Shown here in pieces: positions 25,259 to 34,263 of a stretch of DNA of 64,000 bases. Every line of letters starts with the position of its first letter. Positions within the stretch are counted from its first letter, which is position 1. The position numbers were made by a program, and so were the translations under genes. The notes below the pieces were generated by a model, which saw nothing but the letters and a program-made list of their open reading frames with translations, made no database searches and was not told the origin of the DNA. The stretch covers positions 248,001 through 312,000 of the forward strand of contig CANDCH010000001.1 in assembly GCA_947383145.1 (NCBI GenBank). The letters are read 5' to 3'. This DNA comes from an uncultured bacterium. Lineage in GTDB: Bacteria; Bacillota; Clostridia; Oscillospirales; Oscillospiraceae.

Positions 25259-26191
25259 TCACCCCTTCACCGCGCCCATGGTGATGCCCTTGGTGAAGTA
25301 CTTCTGGAACACCAGGAACACGATGATGATGGGGACGGAGGCCAGCGCCGCGCCCGCCATCAGCAGGCCGTAGTCCTGGCCGAACTCGCCCTGCATTTTT
25401 GCGATGCCCAGGGGCATGGACAGCACGTTGGTGCCGGTCAGCATGAGCAGCTGCATGAAGTAGTCGTTCCAGGTGTTGATGAAGGTGAAGATGGCCAGAG
25501 CGCCCACGCCCGGCTTGATCATGGGAAAGACGACGGTGGTGAAGGTCTTGAGCTCGCCGCCTCCGTCGATGCGGGCGGCCTCCAGAATCTCGCCGGGGAT
25601 GCCCTCGGCGAACTGCTTCATCAGGAACACGCCGAAGGGCCAGCCCACCACCGGGTAGATCACCGACCAGAGGGTGTTGGTCAGGTGGAGGCCGTCCATC
25701 TCCCGCAGCAGGGGGATGAGGATGACCTGCTTGGGCAGGGCCATGGCGCACACGATGAGGGAGAACAGCACCGCCCGGCCGATGAACCGTTTTTTGGCCA
25801 GGGCGTACCCCGCCAGGGAGGCGGTGGCGCAGGTGAGCACCATGGCGGCCACCGACATGAACACCGTGTTGATGAGCCAGCGGAAGGCCGCGGGCAGCAC
25901 CGGGCCGGAGAAGAACACAATCTGGCTGTTGTCGCTGGTGAACCACTCGCTCCCGGGCACATGGAACTCCCACAGGGGGGCGCTGCGCTTGCTCAGCAAC
26001 TCGTCAAAGTTGCGCATGGTCCACTCCTTGGGCCACCACTCGGGGGAGGAGCTGTTAACGGCGGCGGGGGTCTTGAACGCGCCGGTGACGATCCAGTACA
26101 GGGGGAAGAGGAAGATGACCACCGCGATCATGATAATCAGGACCAGGGTTACGGTCCGATAGACGGACGTGCGCTTGACGCCTGTATTCAT
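25259..26191 (-). CDS. Carbohydrate ABC transporter permease (MalG type)
   Basis: A 310-residue protein with six membrane segments and the EAA loop EILEAARIDGGGELKTFTTVVFPMIKPG, which docks the ATPase. The N-terminal helix is followed by a roughly 90-residue external stretch. It pairs with the MalF-type gene 14 nt upstream. No ATPase gene is present in the locus; CUT1 importers in Firmicutes commonly share an MsmK-type ATPase encoded elsewhere. Context implies sialic acid or a related amino sugar as substrate. Confidence 0.92.
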   Translation of the reverse strand: MNTGVKRTSVYRTVTLVLIIMIAVVIFLFPLYWIVTGAFKTPAAVNSSSPEWWPKEWTMRNFDELLSKRSAPLWEFHVPGSEWFTSDNSQIVFFSGPVLPAAFRWLINTVFMSVAAMVLTCATASLAGYALAKKRFIGRAVLFSLIVCAMALPKQVILIPLLREMDGLHLTNTLWSVIYPVVGWPFGVFLMKQFAEGIPGEILEAARIDGGGELKTFTTVVFPMIKPGVGALAIFTFINTWNDYFMQLLMLTGTNVLSMPLGIAKMQGEFGQDYGLLMAGAALASVPIIIVFLVFQKYFTKGITMGAVKG

Positions 26192-26205
26192 AGCTTCCCC
26201 TCCTC

Positions 26206-27117
26206 TCAGCTCTCGGACTTGGCCAGCCTGAACTGGACCGCGGACAGCGCCGCGATGCACAGCGCCAGGATGACGCCCATGGCGTTGGCGTAGCCGTATT
26301 TGTACAGGGTAAACGCGCTGTAGTAGATATAGTACATCACCGTGTCCGTGGCGTGGTTGGGCCCGCCGGAGGTCAGCAACTGGATCAGCGCGAAGCACTG
26401 GAAGCTGTTGATGGTGGTGATGACCAGGATGTACAGAGTAGTGGGCATGATCTGGGGCCACTTCACCCGCCAGAACACCTGCATATCGGTGGCGCCGTCC
26501 ACCTGGGCGGCCTCCACCAGGGTCTGGTCCACATTGCCCAGGGCGGAGACGTACAGCACGATGGGCTGGCCCACCGAGGTGGTGAACAGAATCAGGATGA
26601 TGCAGCCCAGGGCAAACTTCTCATTGCCCAGCCAGTTGATATTTTTCTCCCACAGGCCCATATTGGTGCCCACATAGTTCAGAACACCGTTGTAGTAGTG
26701 GTAAATCCACTTCCACACCACGGTGACGGCCACGGAGCCGGTGACCACGGGGAGATAGAAGATGACGCGGAAGGCGGAGCACGCCCAGTTCTTCATGTTG
26801 TAGATCCGCGCCCCCACCCACAGGGAGAACACGCACACCGCGGGGACGGACACCACCACGATGATAACGGTGTTCAGCAGGGCCTTCAGGAAGGTTTCAT
26901 CCTGGAACAGGTCGATATAGTTCTTCAGCCCGACGAAGTCGCTGGTGCCGCTGGCGGTCATGGTGGCGTTGGTCAGGCTGGTCACCACGCACATCACCAT
27001 GGGATAGACCACAAAGACCAGGAAGAACAGCAGACTGGGCAGCAGGAACAGATAACCGGCGATGGTCTCGCGGCGCACCAGGGCGCGGCTCATGCTCCCA
27101 GGTTTGGACGTTGCCAA
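26206..27117 (-). CDS. Carbohydrate ABC transporter permease (MalF type)
   Basis: A 303-residue protein with six membrane segments and the EAA loop VEAAQVDGATDMQVFWRVKWPQIMP. A TTG start at 27117 is chosen because GAGGAGG lies 8 nt upstream; an ATG at 27093 has no site. It forms the transmembrane heterodimer with the MalG-type protein. A stem-loop separates it from the binding-protein gene, probably lowering its expression relative to the binding protein. Confidence 0.88.
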   Translation of the reverse strand: MATSKPGSMSRALVRRETIAGYLFLLPSLLFFLVFVVYPMVMCVVTSLTNATMTASGTSDFVGLKNYIDLFQDETFLKALLNTVIIVVVSVPAVCVFSLWVGARIYNMKNWACSAFRVIFYLPVVTGSVAVTVVWKWIYHYYNGVLNYVGTNMGLWEKNINWLGNEKFALGCIILILFTTSVGQPIVLYVSALGNVDQTLVEAAQVDGATDMQVFWRVKWPQIMPTTLYILVITTINSFQCFALIQLLTSGGPNHATDTVMYYIYYSAFTLYKYGYANAMGVILALCIAALSAVQFRLAKSES

Positions 27118-27153
27118 GGTACAGACCTCCTCTCTTGTTCTGGAAAAAGGGAA

Positions 27154-27187
27154 GCGCCCTCCCCGCGCCAAAACGCAGGGAGGGCGC
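27154..27187 (-). terminator. Intercistronic stem-loop, leaky terminator between binding protein and permeases
   Basis: A 10-bp stem (GCGCCCTCCC and partner) followed on the minus strand by TTCCCTTTTT. Such elements let a binding-protein gene be expressed above its permeases. Confidence 0.6.
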
Positions 27188-27227
27188 GCATTACCCTAAA
27201 TACCGGTTGCGTTCAGTTGCCGGAGGC

Positions 27228-28589
27228 TCAGCCCGCCTCGGCGGCCTCGGCAGCCGCGTTGGCCTCGGCCACGAAAGCGTCCAGCTCGGTCTGCACGTCG
27301 CCGCCGTTGCCGATGCGCTGCAGGGCGTTCCACCAGGCGGTGCGGGCCTCGGGCCAGCCCAGGGTGATCTGATAGTAGGGGCCCATGAAGGGGACCAGCT
27401 TGCCGTACTCGGTCATGATCTCGTCGCCCTCGTACAGGCCGGACACGTCGCGGGTGGCCCAGTAGCCGGTGGCCTCCACGATCTTCTTGTACTGGGCCTC
27501 GTCCTCGGTCATGAACTTGGCGAAGGCCTTGGCGGCCTCAATCCGGTTGTCGTCGCCGTTGTTGAAGATGCCGAAGCCCCAGATGCCGCCCTGGAGGACG
27601 GGGTCGCCGGACTCAGTGGGGAAGGCCATGGGGAAGATCTCGAAGTTGGCGGTCTTACCCTGGGTGTCGCTCTTGGCGGCGCCCACGTTCCAGCAGGTGG
27701 CCATGGCCAGGGTGCCGTTGCAGAACAGCTTAATCTCGTCGCCGCCCGCAATGCCGGGGTCGAACTCGATGCCGTTCACGTCATACAGGGCCTGGAGGGC
27801 CTGAACGTTCTCGGCGCAGTTGCCGGTGTAGCGGGTGAACTCGGCGTTGGTGTACTGGCCGCCGTACATGTTGGTCACCAGCGCGCGGTTGCCCTGGTCG
27901 CCGGCCTGGCCGCCGCAGAACACCACGCCCACCTGGGGATGGATGGCGGCCACGGCCTCCACGGCCTTGAGGAAGTCGGCGGTGGACTTCCAGGTGTGGG
28001 TGTCCTCGTTGATGTACTGCATGGCGTTGGCCTGGGTGAACAGATCCTTGTTGATGCCCATGCAGTGGGCGGTCTGGCACACGGGCAGCTCGTACATGGC
28101 GCCGGCGGCGTTGGTGCAGGAGCCGGAGGTCACGTCATAGGTGCCGGGAACCAGCAGGTCCTTCAGGTCCACCAGGTAACCCTTGGCGCCCCAGTTGGCC
28201 ACCAGGCGCTCGGGGCCCTCGAAGATCAGGTCGGGGGCGTTGTTGGACTCGATCATGCCGTTGACGGTCTGGTCGCCGTTGGCGTAATCCAAATAGACCA
28301 CGTCGATCTTTACATTGGGGTACACCGCGTTGAAGTCGGCGATCAGGGCCTTCACGGTGGCCTCGTCGGTCATCAGGCCCACGGGGTAGGTGGCCAGGGT
28401 CAGGTTGGCGGTCAGGCCGTCGCCGCCGCCGGAGGGCTCGTTGCCCGACTCGCTCTGGGCGGCGGGGGGCGGCTCCTTGGTGGGGTCGGGCGTGGGGTTA
28501 GGGTTCGTGCCGCTTGTGGAACAAGCGGCAAGCGTCAGCACTATGCATAGTGCCAGCACCAACGCCAGGGCTTTCCGAATCGTTTTCAT
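27228..28589 (-). CDS. Extracellular sugar-binding lipoprotein of the ABC importer
   Basis: A 453-residue protein. The signal peptide ends in lipobox LAAC (Cys about 23), followed by a Pro/Thr/Glu linker and an SBP_bac_1 fold (FNAVYPNVKIDVVYLDYANGDQTVNGMIES; GGIWGFGIFNNGDDNRIEAAKAFAKFM). It would capture the substrate and deliver it to the two permeases downstream. AGGAGG lies 8 nt before the ATG at 28589; an ATG 6 nt earlier is too close to it. The epimerase, lyase and YhcH neighbours suggest sialic acid or N-acetylated amino sugars. Confidence 0.88.
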   Translation of the reverse strand: MKTIRKALALVLALCIVLTLAACSTSGTNPNPTPDPTKEPPPAAQSESGNEPSGGGDGLTANLTLATYPVGLMTDEATVKALIADFNAVYPNVKIDVVYLDYANGDQTVNGMIESNNAPDLIFEGPERLVANWGAKGYLVDLKDLLVPGTYDVTSGSCTNAAGAMYELPVCQTAHCMGINKDLFTQANAMQYINEDTHTWKSTADFLKAVEAVAAIHPQVGVVFCGGQAGDQGNRALVTNMYGGQYTNAEFTRYTGNCAENVQALQALYDVNGIEFDPGIAGGDEIKLFCNGTLAMATCWNVGAAKSDTQGKTANFEIFPMAFPTESGDPVLQGGIWGFGIFNNGDDNRIEAAKAFAKFMTEDEAQYKKIVEATGYWATRDVSGLYEGDEIMTEYGKLVPFMGPYYQITLGWPEARTAWWNALQRIGNGGDVQTELDAFVAEANAAAEAAEAG

Positions 28590-28649
28590 TCTCATGGCCT
28601 CCTCAAATTCAATAATTCTCGCCTGCCTCTCCCGCAGGCTCTTGTTCAG

Positions 28650-28678
28650 ATTGTATAATGATTTCCAGCCGTTGTCAA
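28650..28678 (-). promoter_or_regulatory. Promoter of the binding protein/permease/yhcH/nanA operon
   Basis: Minus strand TTGACA (28678-28673), 17 nt, TACAAT (28655-28650), about 60 nt before the binding-protein start. Confidence 0.75.
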
Positions 28679-28727
28679 TATGGTTATGCAAATTATTTTA
28701 TTTTCTCGTTTCTTACTGAAAAAAATT

Positions 28728-29930
28728 TCATTTTTCCAGCAATTCGCCCAAAATCCCGTCTACCAGAATCAAAGAGCGGGGCACGTGGAAGGGACCCTTG
28801 AAGGTGGAGCCCTTGGTGGAGGGCTGGGTGGGCAGGCCGTCCCGGCGGAGGTAGCCGTACCACTCGCCGTACTCAGGGTCGGCGAAATGGGCCTTGCAGT
28901 AGTCCACCGTCCGATAGAACCAGTCCAGATATTTCTCCTCCCCGGTGTCCCGGTAGAGCATGGAGGAGGCGATGAGGATCTCGTTGTGGGGCCACCACAG
29001 CTTCATGTCGTGCTCATAGGCCTCGGGGGGCTTGCCCAGGCAGTCGGTGAAGTAGAGCAGCCCGCCGTACTCCCCGTCCCAGCCCATCTCGATGGCCCAG
29101 TCGAAGATCTGGGCCGCCCTGCCCACCAGCTCCTGGTCCCCGGTGCGCTTGGCGTGCTCCAGCAGGAACCACACCCCCTCGATGTCGTGGCCGGGGTTGA
29201 CGGTGCGGCCCTCGGTGTAGTACAGCCGGGGGGTTCCGTCCATGTCCACGTTCTCCAGCACGCACTTCAGCTCCGGCTTCACGTGGTAACGGAATATCTC
29301 GTCCACGCACTGCCGGGCCCGCTCCTCATACAGGGCCTTCCGGTCCGGGTCCACCCGGAGGAGAACCCCGGTGACGTTGAGGATGATCATGGGCCCGCCG
29401 AAGGCCCTGCCCTGCCGGGTCTCGGGGATGGTCTTGGGCCCCAGCCCCGTGGGGTCGGCCATGCCGTGGTTCAGGTCCCAGTAGAGGTCGAAGGCCCGCC
29501 GGGCCCGCTCCAGCCGCTCCGCCTCGCCGGTGACGCCGTAGTACTCCGCGTTGGCCATGGCGTAAAACGCCTCGGAGAAGCAGTACCGCCGCTGGCGCAG
29601 GGGTCTGCCGTCCTCCGTGACGGTGAAGTACATCCGGTCCCCGGCGGCCCGGTTAATGCAGTGGTCCTCCATGAAGTCCAGGCAGCTTCTGGACGCCGCC
29701 AGCCACTCCTCCCGGACGCCGTAGGCGTGGCACAGGAAGGCAAAAATCCAGCCGCACCGGCCCTGCATCCACACGCTCTTATCGGTGGAGTAGATCTCCC
29801 CCCTTCGGTCCAGGCAGGTGTACACCCCGCCGTGCTCCCGGTCCATGCCGTGCTCCAGCCAGAAGGCGGCGCAGCGGTTCAGCTCGTCCCGCACCCACTG
29901 GCGGGTCTGCTCCATTTTTGCGCGGTCCAT
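28728..29930 (-). CDS. AGE-family N-acylglucosamine 2-epimerase
   Basis: A 400-residue (alpha/alpha)6-barrel protein matching N-acylglucosamine 2-epimerases: GCGWIFAFL, FSEAFYAMANAEYY, NPGHDIEGVWFLLEHA and KLWWPHNEILIASSML (the conserved catalytic His residues lie in the last two segments). It interconverts N-acetylmannosamine and N-acetylglucosamine. In this locus it would take the ManNAc made by NanA to GlcNAc, replacing the NanK/NanE route. It has its own promoter and lies upstream of the ABC genes on the same strand. Confidence 0.88.
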   Translation of the reverse strand: MDRAKMEQTRQWVRDELNRCAAFWLEHGMDREHGGVYTCLDRRGEIYSTDKSVWMQGRCGWIFAFLCHAYGVREEWLAASRSCLDFMEDHCINRAAGDRMYFTVTEDGRPLRQRRYCFSEAFYAMANAEYYGVTGEAERLERARRAFDLYWDLNHGMADPTGLGPKTIPETRQGRAFGGPMIILNVTGVLLRVDPDRKALYEERARQCVDEIFRYHVKPELKCVLENVDMDGTPRLYYTEGRTVNPGHDIEGVWFLLEHAKRTGDQELVGRAAQIFDWAIEMGWDGEYGGLLYFTDCLGKPPEAYEHDMKLWWPHNEILIASSMLYRDTGEEKYLDWFYRTVDYCKAHFADPEYGEWYGYLRRDGLPTQPSTKGSTFKGPFHVPRSLILVDGILGELLEK

Positions 29931-30023
29931 ATCCCATCTCCGTCCTTTCCTTTTGTATACCGTGCGCAAGAAAGCGCCCCGGCGCTCCGTTCCCGTTGTG
30001 GAATTACCACAGCTTTCCCCCAT

Positions 30024-30052
30024 ATTGTACCATCCCGGATAAATTTTTTCAA
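30024..30052 (-). promoter_or_regulatory. Promoter of the AGE epimerase gene
   Basis: Minus strand TTGAAA (30052-30047), 17 nt, TACAAT (30029-30024). Confidence 0.75.
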
Positions 30053-30097
30053 GAATTATCTTTTGTGAAAATTCTTTCTGTTTTTCCAAGGAAGCGC

Positions 30098-30127
30098 GTG
30101 ACAACCGCCCGCGTCCTGTGGTATCAT
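30098..30127 (+). promoter_or_regulatory. Promoter of the SGNH hydrolase/DUF624 pair
   Basis: GTGACA (30098-30103), 18 nt, TATCAT (30122-30127), back to back with the epimerase promoter. Confidence 0.55.
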
Positions 30128-30169
30128 GGAGGCATCACGGATTTCAAAACATGGAGGTTACGATTATCA

Positions 30170-30820
30170 ATGAAAAAGCATATTGTCTGCATCGGCGACT
30201 CCAACACCCACGGCTACTGCGCCGACCCGGCGGACTGCGCGGACGGCGGCATCCGCTTCAACGAGGAGGAGCGCTGGACCTGCCTGCTGCAAAAGGCGCT
30301 GGGGCCGGATTATCTGGTCACGGAGGAGGGGCTCAGCGGCCGCACCACCGTGTTTCCCGACCCGCTTCACGAGTCCATGGACGCCCTGAGCGTCCTCTAC
30401 GCCCTGCTGAAAAGCCACGAGGCGGTGGACCTGTTGGTCATCATGCTGGGCACCAACGACACCAAGGAGCGGCTGGGGGCCAACGCCGCCTGCATCGCCA
30501 TCGGCATGGAGCGGCTGGTCCGCAAGGCCCAGAGCGTGGACTGCTGGGGGGATCATGCCCCCAACATCCTCATCGTCTGCCCCCCGGCCATCCTGCCGGA
30601 GATGGAGGCCAGCGAGTGCGGCGTCCCCATGGGCCGGGGCTGCATTGAGAAGTCCCGGGAGCTGCCCCGTTACCTGGAAAAGTCCGCGCGGCTGGTGGGC
30701 GCCCGCTATGTGGACGCGGCGGCCTGTGAATTCAACCGGGTGGACGGGATGCACCTGACCCGGCGGGGCCACGCCCAGCTGGCGGAGCTTCTGGCCCGGC
30801 TGGTTCCCACGCTGCTATGA
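30170..30820 (+). CDS. Cytosolic SGNH/GDSL hydrolase (carbohydrate esterase-like)
   Basis: A 216-residue protein with all SGNH blocks: GDSNTHGY (nucleophile Ser11), Gly in EEGLSGRTT, Asn in MLGTNDTKERLG, and Asp/His in DGMHLTRRGH. There is no signal peptide, so it acts inside the cell. Its divergent position to the sialic-acid genes suggests removal of O-acetyl groups from imported sugars, as sialate O-acetylesterases do, but that is inference. It overlaps the DUF624 gene by ATGA. Confidence 0.85.
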   Translation: MKKHIVCIGDSNTHGYCADPADCADGGIRFNEEERWTCLLQKALGPDYLVTEEGLSGRTTVFPDPLHESMDALSVLYALLKSHEAVDLLVIMLGTNDTKERLGANAACIAIGMERLVRKAQSVDCWGDHAPNILIVCPPAILPEMEASECGVPMGRGCIEKSRELPRYLEKSARLVGARYVDAAACEFNRVDGMHLTRRGHAQLAELLARLVPTLL

Positions 30821-31461
30821 ACCAGATCTTCAACCCGGAGAACTTCTTCTGGAAGTGCTTCGACAAGATGGCGGACGTGCTGGGGCTGAGCGTGCTGTGG
30901 CTTTTCTGCTCCCTGCCGGTGGTCACCGCGGGCCCCGCCTCCGCCGCCCTGTACGACTGCGCCGCCCGCTGCGTCCGGGGCGGAGAGTCCGGCGTGTACG
31001 GCAGGTTTTTCCGCACCTTCCGGCGGGAGTTCAAGCCGGCCGCCCTGTGCTGGCTGGCCTGGGGAGGCGCCCTGTTCCTCCTCTTCTGCGGATACCGCAT
31101 CGCCGCCGCCCTGGCCGTGAGCGCCGGGTCCAGGGCCCTGGCGGTGCTGTCCGTCGCCTACCTGACGCTGACGGTATTTCCCGCCGGAATGCTTTGCTGG
31201 CTGTTCCCCCTGCTCTCCCGGTTTCAGTACGCCTTCCGGGCGCTGAACCGGACGGCGCTCCAGCTCTGGTTCGCCCACCTGCCCTCCACCCTGGCCATGA
31301 CGGCCCTGCTGGCCCTGTGCGCGGCCCTGTGCGTCCGGCTGCTGGTCCCGGTGTTCTTCCTCCCCTGCCTGCTGGCGCTGGCCCACTCCCTGTTTGCGGA
31401 GCGGGCCTTCCGCCTCCACGCGGCGGACGCCCCTCCGGGGGAGGACCGTCCGCCGCAATAG
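30817..31461 (+). CDS. DUF624 (YesL-type) membrane protein
   Basis: A 214-residue protein with four or five hydrophobic segments and the YesL-like opening FFWKCFDKMADVLGLSVLWLFCSLPVVTAGPASAALY. DUF624 proteins accompany carbohydrate ABC importers in Firmicutes; their role is not known. It is translationally coupled to the SGNH hydrolase and is presumably part of the same sugar-use locus. Confidence 0.85.
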   Translation: MNQIFNPENFFWKCFDKMADVLGLSVLWLFCSLPVVTAGPASAALYDCAARCVRGGESGVYGRFFRTFRREFKPAALCWLAWGGALFLLFCGYRIAAALAVSAGSRALAVLSVAYLTLTVFPAGMLCWLFPLLSRFQYAFRALNRTALQLWFAHLPSTLAMTALLALCAALCVRLLVPVFFLPCLLALAHSLFAERAFRLHAADAPPGEDRPPQ

Positions 31462-31500
31462 CGCCCCGTCAGACGCCGTCCCGGCTCCCTTCTTTCGTCA

Positions 31501-31530
31501 TTGACGCCGCCGGGGGGGATATGGTATGAT
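31501..31530 (+). promoter_or_regulatory. Promoter of the GAF/PAS hybrid kinase gene
   Basis: TTGACG (31501-31506), 18 nt, TATGAT (31525-31530). Confidence 0.65.
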
Positions 31531-31592
31531 GTCAAAGATTTTCTGACCTTTGGAGAGAGGCCGCGGGAGCGGCCTGTATGGAGGGCGGATAT

Positions 31593-34139
31593 ATGGATTA
31601 TTCAGAGAAGCTCTTGGGCGGGGAAAGCGGTATGCGGAGCGTTCAGAATCTGGAGGCCGTCATCAACGAGGGCCTCCGCGCCGCCCTGCTGGAGGAAACT
31701 CCGGACGACTCGCTGAATGTGCTGCTGGAGCATCTGGGAAAGGCCCTGAACGGCGAGCGCACCTATATTTTTGAGCAGAACGAATCCGGCGGCGACGACA
31801 ACACCTACGAGTGGGCGGCCGACGGAGTGGAGCCGGAGCGGGAGAACCTTCAGAACCTCCCCCCCGAGGTGTGCGCCAGCTGGTATCGAAACTTCAGCGT
31901 CGGCAGGCACATCGTCATCGAGCGGCTGGAGGATATCCGGGAGACCGACCCCCTTCAGTATGAAAACCTGAAGCGGCAGGACATCCGTTCCCTTGTGGTG
32001 GTCCCCCTGTACGACGGCCAGCGGATCATCGGCTTCTACGGCGTGGACAATCCCCCCGCGAGGTCGCTGGAATACGCGTCCAACACCCTTCAGACGGCGG
32101 CGTACTTCATCGTGTCCTCCCTGAAGCGCCGCAACCTGTTCCGGGCCCTTCAAAACCGGAGCTATAACGTGCTCCACGCCCTCAGCGTGGACTACCTGGG
32201 CATTTACCAGGTCAATTTCGACACAGGCGCGTGCGAGGTCTACCGAAACAGCAAACGGATGGGGCTGGATTGGGCGGTCCACTTCAAGGACGGCTATCAG
32301 GCGGCCATGGAGCGGTATATCTCCGCCTGCGTGGTCCCTCAGGACCAGGAGCGCCTCCGCGCCATGACAAAAAAGGAGTACGTGCTGGCCCGGCTCCGGA
32401 CGGAGAAGAAGTGCTCCGTCCGCTACCAGGTGAAGGACAACTTCTCGGGGCTGAAATACCTGGAGATCCATTTTTCCGCCACGGAGCGCACGGCGCAGGA
32501 GAACTGCGCGATCTTCGCCCAGCGGGACGTGAACGCCGTGGTGGAGCAGGAGGAGAAATACAAGCTGGAGGTCAGGCGGAGCCTGGAGGACATTCTGGAG
32601 GGCGCCCGCACCGGCATCTGGACCATCGAGCTGGAGGAGGGCCGCCCGCCCAGGATGTACGCCGACCGGACCATGCGGATTCTTCTGGGCGCGCCGGAGG
32701 ACATTGGGCCGGAGGAGTGCTACCGGCGCTGGTTTGAGCGCATTGAGCCGGACTACGTTGAGATGGTGCGGGAAGCGGTGGGAGAGATTCTGAGCGCCGG
32801 ACGCTGCGAGGTGATCTACCCCTGGAACCATCCCACGCTGGGAAAAATCTATGTCCGCTGCGGCGGCGTGCCGGACAGAACCTTCAAAAAGCCGGGGGCC
32901 TGCCTGAACGGGTATCATCAGGACATCACCGAGACCATGGTGGCCAGAAAAAAACAGGAGCAGTCCATCATGGAGCTCCTGGAGCGGGTGAGGCGGGCAA
33001 ACTCGGCCAAAAGCGAGTTTCTCTCCCATATGTCCCACGACCTGCGCACCCCCATCAACGGAATTCTGGGGATGCTGTCCATTATGGAAAAGAGCCCGGA
33101 CGACCCGGAGCGGCAGAGGGAGTGCCGGAGAAAAATCCGGGTGTCCACGGAGCACCTGCTGTCGCTGGTGACCGACGTCCTCCAGGTGAGCAGGCTGGAG
33201 AGCGGGAGGCCGGCGGAGGTGGAGGAGGCCTTTGACCTGCGCGACACCCTGGAGGACTGCGTCACGATGCTCTCCCCCCTGGCGGAGGAGCGGAACGTCC
33301 GCCTGGAGCTGGACCAGTCCGGCCTGCGCCACAGCCGGGTGATCGGAAACCCGCTGTATTTGAAGCAGATTCTCATGAACGTCGCCGACAACGCCCTCAG
33401 ATTCAACCGCCCCCACGGCCGGGTATCCGTCCGGGCGGAGGAGGCCTCCTTCCGGGACGGCGCCGCAAGCTTTCGGTTTGCCGTCGAGGACACCGGAATC
33501 GGCATCGGGGACGACTTCAAAGCCCACATCTTCGAGCCCTTCACCCAGGAGCACCCGGACGCCAGGACCCATTACAACGGCGTGGGGCTGGGCATGTCCA
33601 TTGTGAAAAAGCTGGTGGACCAGATGAAGGGCGCGGTGGAGGTGGACAGCCAGCTCGGCAAGGGAAGCGTGGTCCGAATCACGCTCCCCCTCCGGGTGGA
33701 TCATGCCCGGCCCCCGCGCCCGTCCGAAGAGGAGCGGGACGGACAGGCCGGCATCGCCGGAATGCGCGTCCTCCTGGTGGAGGACAACGAGATCAACTGC
33801 GAGATTGTGGAGTATATGCTGCGGGACGCGGGGGCGGAGGTGTCCACCGCCAGCGACGGGAAGGCCGCGGTGGACCAGTTTGAGGCGTCCCCCCCTGGGG
33901 CGTTCGACTGCATACTCATGGACCTGATGATGCCGGTGATGAGCGGATACGAGGCGGCCCGGGTGATCCGCGGACTGGACCGGGCGGACGCGCGGACCGT
34001 GCCCATTATCGCGCTGTCGGCGAACGCGTTCGAGGAGGACGTGGCGCTGGCAAAGGACGCCGGCATGAACGAGCATTTGCCCAAGCCGGTGGACATCCGC
34101 AGGATGTTCCAGGTCATGGGCCGGCTGAGGGGCGGTTAG
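31593..34139 (+). CDS. Soluble hybrid histidine kinase (GAF-PAS-HisKA-HATPase-REC)
   Basis: An 848-residue protein with no membrane segment. An N-terminal GAF-like domain (about 20-185; SLVVVPLYDGQRIIGFYGVDNPP) is followed by PAS-like regions (about 200-460), a HisKA with SHMSHDLRTPINGILGML, HATPase_c (ADNALRF, DTGIGIGDD, GVGLGMSIV), and one receiver with intact Asp (CILMDLMMPVMSG) and Lys. No output domain is present, so a separate phosphotransfer protein or regulator is needed. The ATG at 31593 is preferred over 31578 because GGAGG then lies 8 nt upstream. It is followed 124 nt later by another hybrid kinase; no promoter was recognised in that gap. Confidence 0.88.
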   Translation: MDYSEKLLGGESGMRSVQNLEAVINEGLRAALLEETPDDSLNVLLEHLGKALNGERTYIFEQNESGGDDNTYEWAADGVEPERENLQNLPPEVCASWYRNFSVGRHIVIERLEDIRETDPLQYENLKRQDIRSLVVVPLYDGQRIIGFYGVDNPPARSLEYASNTLQTAAYFIVSSLKRRNLFRALQNRSYNVLHALSVDYLGIYQVNFDTGACEVYRNSKRMGLDWAVHFKDGYQAAMERYISACVVPQDQERLRAMTKKEYVLARLRTEKKCSVRYQVKDNFSGLKYLEIHFSATERTAQENCAIFAQRDVNAVVEQEEKYKLEVRRSLEDILEGARTGIWTIELEEGRPPRMYADRTMRILLGAPEDIGPEECYRRWFERIEPDYVEMVREAVGEILSAGRCEVIYPWNHPTLGKIYVRCGGVPDRTFKKPGACLNGYHQDITETMVARKKQEQSIMELLERVRRANSAKSEFLSHMSHDLRTPINGILGMLSIMEKSPDDPERQRECRRKIRVSTEHLLSLVTDVLQVSRLESGRPAEVEEAFDLRDTLEDCVTMLSPLAEERNVRLELDQSGLRHSRVIGNPLYLKQILMNVADNALRFNRPHGRVSVRAEEASFRDGAASFRFAVEDTGIGIGDDFKAHIFEPFTQEHPDARTHYNGVGLGMSIVKKLVDQMKGAVEVDSQLGKGSVVRITLPLRVDHARPPRPSEEERDGQAGIAGMRVLLVEDNEINCEIVEYMLRDAGAEVSTASDGKAAVDQFEASPPGAFDCILMDLMMPVMSGYEAARVIRGLDRADARTVPIIALSANAFEEDVALAKDAGMNEHLPKPVDIRRMFQVMGRLRGG

Positions 34140-34263
34140 GCGCGGCCGTCAAGGCCCATCCGCGCGGCCGGCCGCTAGCACGGCGGGAAGGGCCCCGCCA
34201 GGACGGCGCCCCGCAGCGGCGCATACAGGTCAGGTTCTTAAAAACTGAGGTGAAGGAAGAAGC

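Noticed and set aside
30170-30820. Third member of the DltD-like SGNH group.
   Set aside because: It has a classical GDSN/GTND/DGMH set, no signal or anchor, and sits with sialic-acid genes; it is a cytosolic GDSL hydrolase.
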